Assembly: GCA_016930635.1 (NCBI GenBank)
Contig: JAFGGI010000044.1
Location: 1 to 38,303, forward strand
Reading direction: 5' to 3'
Length of the DNA stretch: 38,303 bases
From: Sedimentisphaerales bacterium
GTDB lineage: Bacteria > Planctomycetota > Phycisphaerae > Sedimentisphaerales > UBA12454
The position numbers and the translations under genes were made by a program. Numbering within the stretch: the stretch's first letter is position 1; every line of letters begins with the position of its first letter. Of the stretch, positions 33,401 to 38,303 are shown in pieces. The notes beneath the pieces were generated by a model, which searched no databases, was not told where the DNA came from, and was given only the letters and a program-made list of their open reading frames with translations.

Positions 33401-35462
33401 TAACGCAGTCGCCGATATAAGCTATGGCTCAAGCAGCACACAATCAAGTGAGACGGTTCCTGACGGTGATGTAATAAGTCAGTCAGCAGTCGGTATAGTT
33501 GCCTGTGGAACCGTAGTCGACCTTGTAGTTTCTTCCGGTCCATGTACAGCTGTTGTGCCTGATGTTACTGGTATGACTGAAGCGGCAGCGATAGCGGCAA
33601 TTAATGCAGTTGCGGATATAAGCTATGGCTCGAGTATTCCACAGTGCAGTGATACCATCCCGGCTGAAGAGGTAATAAGCCAATCTGCTACAGGTACCGT
33701 TCCTTGTGGTACTATTATTGACCTTGTAGTTTCCACCGGTCAGCCGTTTTTACCATGTGATAGCTTGATAGATGTGCCGGAAGCTTCTGCTATAGCCTTT
33801 ATCATTGGTATGCCGGATATAAGCTATGGAATGAGTACTACTCAATGCAGTGATACCGTCCCTGCAGGTGAAATAATAGAAACAATTCCTCCATGTGATA
33901 ACTATGTTCCATGCGGAACTGTTGTTAACCTTATAGTTTCAAGAGGCCAGCCTAGCGTTCCTGATGTAACAGGTCTGCCTGAGGCGCCTGCCAGAATTAC
34001 TTTAGTTGAAGAGGAAGATATAATTTACGGAACAACTATTTACCAATGCAGTGATACGGTTCCTGTAGGAGATGTTATAAGCCAATCTGCTGTCGGCACT
34101 GTCCCATGTGGTACAGTAGTTGATTTGATAGTATCTTCCGGCCAGCCAATCGTGCCGAATGTAGCAGGTATGACAGAGGCAGCCGCGATAGCAACAATTA
34201 ACGATATTAATGATGTAAGTTATGGAATAAGCACTTCGCAGTGCAGTAATATAGTTACAGCAGGTTATGTACTAAGCCAGTCTGCTATGGGCACAGTTGC
34301 CTGCGGCACTACAGTTGACCTTGTAGTATCTTCCGGTCAGCCAACAGTACCGAATGTAGCAGGTATGAGTGAGCCAGCCGCTATTGCCGCAATCAATGCA
34401 GTCGAAGATATAAGCTATGGTTCGAGCTATTATGAATGCAGCGACACGGTCGGCGAAGGAGATGTTATAAGTCAATCAACAACAGGTACTGTTTCCTGCG
34501 GTACAGTTGTTGACCTGGCAGTATCTCTCGGCCAGCCGGTCATATCCGGTTATATTACCGAACCTGATACCAACATACCTGTTGAAGGTGTACTTGTAGA
34601 TGCAAATAACGGCGGCGGCTCAGATATAACCGATGCTGACGGCTACTATGAAATAGCTGTATGCGACTGGTCAGGCACGGTTACACCGAGCAAGGCAGGC
34701 TATACATTCGAGCCTACTGTTATCGAATACAGTAATGTCAACAGCAATCAGAACGGCAATTATACCGCTATATTAGATACTTTCATAATTTCAGGTTATG
34801 CCGTTGATAATACACTTGCGCCAATGGCAGATGTATTAATAACGCCGGATGATGACGGCGGGACATTCACAAGTAAATATTATGACGGCGGTTCAGATAT
34901 AACCGATGTTAACGGATATTACGAAGTGCTGGTCGATTATAACTGGTCCGGCAATGTTGTGCCGAGTAAATATGCTTATGCATTCGCGCCGGATAGCATA
35001 AGCTACGTTAATGTTATCGATGACATAGCAGAAATGCAGGACTATGTCGCAACATTACTGACATATAAAATAGAAGGCTATATTAAAAATGCCTGCGATG
35101 AGCCAATAGCAGATATAGCAGTTGACGCAAACAACGGCGGCAGTTCAGACACAACCGATGCTAACGGATTCTATGAAGTATGGGTTGATATTGAATGGTC
35201 CGGCACAGTAACACCAAGCGATGACTATTATACCTTCAGCCCGGCCGGCATAACATATACCGATGTTACATCGGATCAGTCAGAACAGGATTATGAAGCT
35301 GTTTATATCTACGACCTTGATCTTGACTGTTATATCGGTTACGGCGATATCTCGATAATCGGCGATAACTGGCTCTTGACCGGCCCGAATATTCCAGGTG
35401 ACTTCTATGATGATGATATCGTCAACTTCCTGGATTTCGTCGAGTTCGGCCTGGCCTGGTAA
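30456..35462 (+). CDS. Giant secreted peptidylarginine/agmatine-deiminase-like protein with PASTA repeats and dockerin-like end
   Basis: 1668 residues. Signal peptide ~1-31 (cleavage near YSA-S). The PAD_porph-type deiminase domain is ~85-405: WICDYGP (Trp164, Asp167), YNRPRP (Arg188, Arg190), GGGN (~221-224), GHID (His278, Asp280), TYTN (Asn344) and GAIHC (nucleophile Cys396), all catalytic positions known for P. gingivalis PPAD. Then two Fn3/Ig-like modules (~410-600), a MAM-like/jelly-roll module (~600-765), nine PASTA repeats (~768-1363), three carboxypeptidase-regulatory-like beta modules (~1364-1617) and a dockerin-like end (DLDLDCYIGYGDISIIGDNWL...DDDIVNFLDFVEFGLAW). The start is ATG 30456, 9 nt after AGGAAG; TTG at 30447 overlaps that site and is rejected. 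Likely hydrolyses peptide C-terminal arginine to citrulline outside the cell (inference). A tandem paralogue follows. Confidence 0.9.
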   Translation: MKRSLTAKTVVRFAALCAAIIIMLSAQIYSASIPPDVLEAIKANYPDGLPKYITPEEQQWLDEHPEIASTKTLAIGSQTTAAPSGVVWTPGEYEELDGVLIAWENYTDVLTDFAVEVSQSDTNAKVYVVVDTTSERSSVTSTLTSAGANMSNVEFLVRTTDTVWICDYGPSYIYEDGNPAIIDHIYNRPRPYDDDFPVWLRTNSVPFVQDEPLYEMDLEHGGGNYHVFSNGDAFMTSLILDENTDKTESEITAIVEDHYNVNLTIYDSLSSRVDATGHIDMWFLPLADDKVIISEFPTSHPNSKTITDNAAADMASRGYTVYRTPAYNSNGESSSGGTHYTYTNAGIINNKIFIPWYNHSTEDAAALATFQAAMPDHEIIQLDCRNVITAAGAIHCIIKHVFAAGSTPPEQASNPDPTNGATDISINADVSWTAGSGATSRDVYFGTTNPPSFIQNQTSTTYDPGTLSYNTTYYWRIDEKNTNGTTTGTVWSFTTELPDTTPPSPDPLVWASVPAATGSSTITMTATIATDISGVEYYFECTTDTNASSGWQASTTYNAGSLNPSTLYTFRVKARDLSPNNNETGFSSEESATTDSGPLESEDFETGLGNWSNVTGDDYDWTRDSGGTPSSSTGPSSGANGSTWYMYLETSDGSGAYDEGDTAFLEGPDLNANAYDMNLSFYYHMYGSEMGTLYVDVYNGSSWDLDIWSISGQQHSSSSDPYTQANVDLSSYSGIIKVRFRAVAAGGYRGDMAIDDIVITGSPVSGVTVPDVVGQTQADANTAIISAGLVVGTITTQCNDTIPAGQVISQDPNAGSSASSGSAVDLVVSTGQPSVPDVIGMNEASATAAINAVADISYGSSTYESSETVPAGDVISQSALGTVPCGTVVDLVVSTGPCTVDIPDMTGWSGWEVQQWLLSHPEISYGITTVQCSDTMPADHVISQSAIGTVPCGTVLDFAMSTGQPSVPDVTGMDEASAIAAINAVADISYGSSSTQSSETVPDGDVISQSAVGIVACGTVVDLVVSSGPCTAVVPDVTGMTEAAAIAAINAVADISYGSSIPQCSDTIPAEEVISQSATGTVPCGTIIDLVVSTGQPFLPCDSLIDVPEASAIAFIIGMPDISYGMSTTQCSDTVPAGEIIETIPPCDNYVPCGTVVNLIVSRGQPSVPDVTGLPEAPARITLVEEEDIIYGTTIYQCSDTVPVGDVISQSAVGTVPCGTVVDLIVSSGQPIVPNVAGMTEAAAIATINDINDVSYGISTSQCSNIVTAGYVLSQSAMGTVACGTTVDLVVSSGQPTVPNVAGMSEPAAIAAINAVEDISYGSSYYECSDTVGEGDVISQSTTGTVSCGTVVDLAVSLGQPVISGYITEPDTNIPVEGVLVDANNGGGSDITDADGYYEIAVCDWSGTVTPSKAGYTFEPTVIEYSNVNSNQNGNYTAILDTFIISGYAVDNTLAPMADVLITPDDDGGTFTSKYYDGGSDITDVNGYYEVLVDYNWSGNVVPSKYAYAFAPDSISYVNVIDDIAEMQDYVATLLTYKIEGYIKNACDEPIADIAVDANNGGSSDTTDANGFYEVWVDIEWSGTVTPSDDYYTFSPAGITYTDVTSDQSEQDYEAVYIYDLDLDCYIGYGDISIIGDNWLLTGPNIPGDFYDDDIVNFLDFVEFGLAW
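32757..34545 (+). repeat. Nine tandem PASTA-coding repeats (~200 bp each)
   Basis: Each unit encodes ~65 residues of the form VPDVTGM-EASAIAAINAV-DISYGSS-QCSDTVPAGDVISQSA-GTVPCGTVVDLVVS-GQP. Units 2, 4 and 5 are the most alike at both DNA and protein level; unit 6 is the most diverged (it has IETIPPCDNYVPCG). Most carry two cysteines, unlike the PASTA repeats of penicillin-binding proteins and Ser/Thr kinases. Confidence 0.88.
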
Positions 35463-35555
35463 GAAAGTAAGCAATAATTTGATTTGTATATTGTGTATAA
35501 CTAATGAAAAAATAAATTAAAATCGAGAGAATATTAATTTAGGAGGTTGTAAGTG

Positions 35556-38303
35556 ATGAAAAGGTCATTAACCGAAAAGACAATTGTTAACTTTTTAATT
35601 TTATGTGCAGCAGTGGTATTCGCACTGTCTGTCCATGCACAGGCTGCTTCAATACCGCCTGATGTGCTCGAGGCAATTGCAGCAAATTATCCTGATGGAT
35701 TGCCGCGATACATTACTCCGGAGGAAAAGCAGTGGCTGGCAGAGCATCCGGAAATTGCATCTGCACAGACTATGGACATAGGGCAGGAAATAACTGCTGC
35801 CCCGTCAGGTACGGTCTGGACACCCGGCGAATATGAAGAACTCGACGGCGTGATAATAGCATGGGAAGCTCAGACAGATGTGTTGACAGATTTTGCTGTT
35901 GAGGTGTCTCAATCTGACACAAATGCAAAGGTATATGTTGTCGTAGACAGCAGCTATGAACAATCAACTGTTACCAGTACGCTGACAAGTGCCGGCGCTA
36001 ATATGAGTAACGTTGTGTTCCTTGTCCGCGCAACAGATACCGTCTGGATTTGTGACTATGGCCCGCGGTATAACTATGAAGATGGCAGCCCGGCTATTAT
36101 TGACCATACTTACAACCGGCCACGTACAAACGATAATGCCCTGCCTGCCTGGATCAGTACCAGTTCAGAGCCGTTTTCACAGAGTGAACCAGTTTACGAG
36201 ATGGATCTTACTCATGGCGGCGGAAACTTTCTTGCTTTTTCAAATGGCGATGCCTTTATGAGCTCATTGGTTCTCGAGGAAAACTCAGGCAAAACCCAGA
36301 GTGAAATTGAGACTATTATTGAAGATCACTTTAATGTTGATTCAACAATCTACACAAAGTTGTCTAGTTCTGTTGACCTGACTGGCCATATTGATATGTG
36401 GTTCATGCCGCTCGGAGATAATAAAGTTCTTATATCACAATTTTCAACAAACACATATGGTGAACAGACTTCAACAAATAATGCTGCAGCCGATATGGCA
36501 TCAAGAGGCTACACTGTTTATCGAACACCTGCATGGTACAGCGGAGGCACACATTATACCTATACAAATGCAGCAATTGTAAATAACAAGGTTTTCGTCC
36601 CGCAATTCAGCGGTTACAGCTCTAATAATGCAACCGCGTTGAGCGTCTATCAGACAGCTATGCCGGACCATGAAATTATTCCGCTCGATTGCAGCTCGAT
36701 TATCACTTCAGCCGGTGCGATTCACTGCGTAATGAAGCATGTGTACGCTGAAAACACCTCACCTCCAGACCCGGCAAGTGATCCTGATCCGACAAACGGC
36801 GCAACTGATATCAGCATTAATGCTGATGTAAGCTGGACAGCCGGGGCCGGTGCTACTTCACACGATGTATATTTCGGCACAGATTCAACACCAGATTCAG
36901 GAGAATTCATAGGCAATCAGTCCGGTACAACTTATGACCCTGGAACATTAAGCTATAATACAACATATTATTGGCGTATAGATGAAAAGAACGCCAATGG
37001 CACTACAACAGGGACAGTCTGGAGCTTCACTACTATCCCTCCGGATACAACCCCGCCTTCGCCAGATCCTCTCACATGGGCATCTGTGCCGGCGGCAACG
37101 GGTTCAAGTACGATAATAATGACCGCGACAACCGCTACAGATATCAGCGGCGTAGAATACTCCTTCGAATGCACAACTGACGGCAGCGCCTCCAGCGGCT
37201 GGCAGTCAAGTGCGACTTATGAAGCCAGCGGTCTTACACCTTCAACTTTATATACATTCAGAGTAAAAGCTCGCGACCTGAGTACCAACTATAATGAAAC
37301 CGGTTGGTCAGGCACAGCATCAGCGACTACCGAGGCACCTGCAACTGATATTGAAATACTCGGCGATTGGGCAACAGGTCTTACCCATGCAAAAGAGGCC
37401 GGTTCGGACCGTGCATTGATATTTATCGCCAACTGTGAGCTTAGTGCTGCTGTATCTTTGACTGCAACCTACGGTGGCCAACCGATGACCAAGGTCATTG
37501 ATGTCGTCACCGGTACGAGCGGCTATCGAAATTACGTAGCAGCCTTTATACTCGATGAAGCAGGCATCGTCGCTGCAACGAACGGTACGTTCGTTCCAAG
37601 CTGGAGTCCAACGCCTACCTCCGTCTCGTACTCCAGCATATTCCTACAGAATGTGGATCAAACGAATATTATTGGAGCTACTGACAGTGCGGTCGTAACT
37701 ACAGGCACAACCGTCGCTACTGACCCGCTAAACACAAACGACGGAGATATGGTAATTTTAGGTACTGTTAGCGGTAACAATGGCTCATATACATTAAACA
37801 ACGGTTTCACAGAAGGAACCGACCAATCGGTTGGGTCTAGTGGGCATACTAGTGCAAGTGGCCACAAAGCCGCAACCGGGGCAGATGAAACACCAAGTGC
37901 AACACACAGCACTTCGTACCGGCAGGCGATTATTGGCCTGGTAGTCCAGGCCGTTTCAGGACCTGCGATGGTAGATGTACCTAATGTAGTAGGTATGACA
38001 GAAGTTGCAGCCAACTCGGCCATTACAGGCGTCGGCCTGACAGTAGGCTCAACTACTTATGCCTGCAGTAACACAGTTCCTGCCGGCAATGTAATAAGCT
38101 CTGATCCAACAGGCGGAACTTCTGTACCAGTTGGCTCATCAGTTGACTTAGTTGTTTCAACAGGCCAACCTTCAGTCCCTGATGTAACCGGTATGACAGA
38201 GGCTTCCGCTATAGCAGCTATAAATGCAGTAGCTGATATAAGCTACGGCTCAAGCTCAACAGCCTGCAGCAACACAGTTCCTGCCGGTGATGTAATAAGT
38301 CAA
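35556..38303 (+). CDS. Second giant secreted deiminase-like PASTA protein (partial, continues beyond right edge)
   Basis: 916 codons from ATG 35556 to the edge with no stop. Signal peptide MKRSLTEKTIVNF...HAQA-A (~1-30). The deiminase domain is nearly collinear with the upstream copy: WICDYGP (Trp164, Asp167), YNRPR (Arg188, Arg190), GHID (His278, Asp280), TYTN, GAIHC (Cys391). Two Fn3/Ig-like modules follow (~405-600). Then, in place of the MAM-like module, there is an unrelated ~200-residue beta-rich module (ILGDWATGLTHAKEAGSDRA ... QAIIGLVVQAV, ~605-805). At least two PASTA repeats follow (from ~807). AGGAGG lies 9 nt before ATG, a better ribosome site than in copy one. Only 93 bp separate it from the first gene, with no terminator or leader seen. 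Confidence 0.9.
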   Translation, partial: MKRSLTEKTIVNFLILCAAVVFALSVHAQAASIPPDVLEAIAANYPDGLPRYITPEEKQWLAEHPEIASAQTMDIGQEITAAPSGTVWTPGEYEELDGVIIAWEAQTDVLTDFAVEVSQSDTNAKVYVVVDSSYEQSTVTSTLTSAGANMSNVVFLVRATDTVWICDYGPRYNYEDGSPAIIDHTYNRPRTNDNALPAWISTSSEPFSQSEPVYEMDLTHGGGNFLAFSNGDAFMSSLVLEENSGKTQSEIETIIEDHFNVDSTIYTKLSSSVDLTGHIDMWFMPLGDNKVLISQFSTNTYGEQTSTNNAAADMASRGYTVYRTPAWYSGGTHYTYTNAAIVNNKVFVPQFSGYSSNNATALSVYQTAMPDHEIIPLDCSSIITSAGAIHCVMKHVYAENTSPPDPASDPDPTNGATDISINADVSWTAGAGATSHDVYFGTDSTPDSGEFIGNQSGTTYDPGTLSYNTTYYWRIDEKNANGTTTGTVWSFTTIPPDTTPPSPDPLTWASVPAATGSSTIIMTATTATDISGVEYSFECTTDGSASSGWQSSATYEASGLTPSTLYTFRVKARDLSTNYNETGWSGTASATTEAPATDIEILGDWATGLTHAKEAGSDRALIFIANCELSAAVSLTATYGGQPMTKVIDVVTGTSGYRNYVAAFILDEAGIVAATNGTFVPSWSPTPTSVSYSSIFLQNVDQTNIIGATDSAVVTTGTTVATDPLNTNDGDMVILGTVSGNNGSYTLNNGFTEGTDQSVGSSGHTSASGHKAATGADETPSATHSTSYRQAIIGLVVQAVSGPAMVDVPNVVGMTEVAANSAITGVGLTVGSTTYACSNTVPAGNVISSDPTGGTSVPVGSSVDLVVSTGQPSVPDVTGMTEASAIAAINAVADISYGSSSTACSNTVPAGDVISQ

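Noticed and set aside
32757-34545. CRISPR-like array from the regular spacing of repeats
   Set aside because: The ~200-bp periodicity is coding PASTA repeats in one continuous frame, not short repeats with unique spacers.

Overview
The window looks like chromosomal DNA from a free-living planctomycete, most likely class Phycisphaerae and probably an anaerobic or facultative lineage. This is inferred from sequence content only. The pointers are dockerin-like calcium-loop modules of the 'DxNxDxxVxxxDxxxxAxxWL' kind at the ends or middles of very large secreted proteins, a short stand-alone LigD-type phosphoesterase of a planctomycete-like form, an EF-G paralogue with a GHGGSGKT P-loop, and an NfnAB-type electron-bifurcating transhydrogenase. 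No phage, IS or CRISPR content was seen.

Region 1 (1-2123, minus): ispA then dxs (cut by the left edge), an isoprenoid precursor pair. Region 2 (2240-5803, minus): a large exported beta-helix / dockerin-like / caspase-like protein followed by a small membrane-anchored hypothetical protein. Region 3 (5804-6081): a gene-free stretch dominated by a ~105-nt imperfect hairpin. Region 4 (6082-11186): miaA (+), converging on a trehalose operon (an otsA-otsB fusion followed by treT), then a cyclic-nucleotide-binding-domain protein. Region 5 (11370-11724): tRNA-Arg(ACG) with a good promoter, followed by a ~195-bp chain of perfect hairpins that ends in a second copy of the tRNA 3' end. Region 6 (11744-16065, minus): an outer-membrane-type protein, acetyl-CoA synthetase and an OFA-family transporter, probably an acetate/carboxylate module. 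Region 7 (16222-18968): a stand-alone LigD-like phosphoesterase and nfnA-nfnB. Region 8 (19134-22480, plus): HU, cold-shock protein, HNH endonuclease, azoreductase and MscS channel. Region 9 (22477-29637): nnrD, tsaD, a PilZ-like protein, a DUF362 protein, an M20 deacylase, an EF-G paralogue and tRNA-Gln(CTG).

Region 10 (29638-38303) is the most unusual part. A strong promoter, a structured ~255-nt leader and an intrinsic terminator precede two tandem, closely related giant secreted genes. Each encodes a Porphyromonas-type peptidylarginine/agmatine deiminase domain, then Fn3/Ig-like modules, a variable insert module and a string of PASTA repeats. The first also carries three carboxypeptidase-regulatory-like modules and a terminal dockerin-like module. 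The second runs off the right edge. Active-site residues are retained in both, as is an Arg-x-Arg pair that in the P. gingivalis enzyme binds the C-terminal carboxylate of the substrate. This suggests extracellular modification of C-terminal arginines on peptides or proteins by surface-anchored or matrix-bound enzymes. With the secreted caspase-like protein of region 2, the window is rich in predicted extracellular protein-modifying enzymes.
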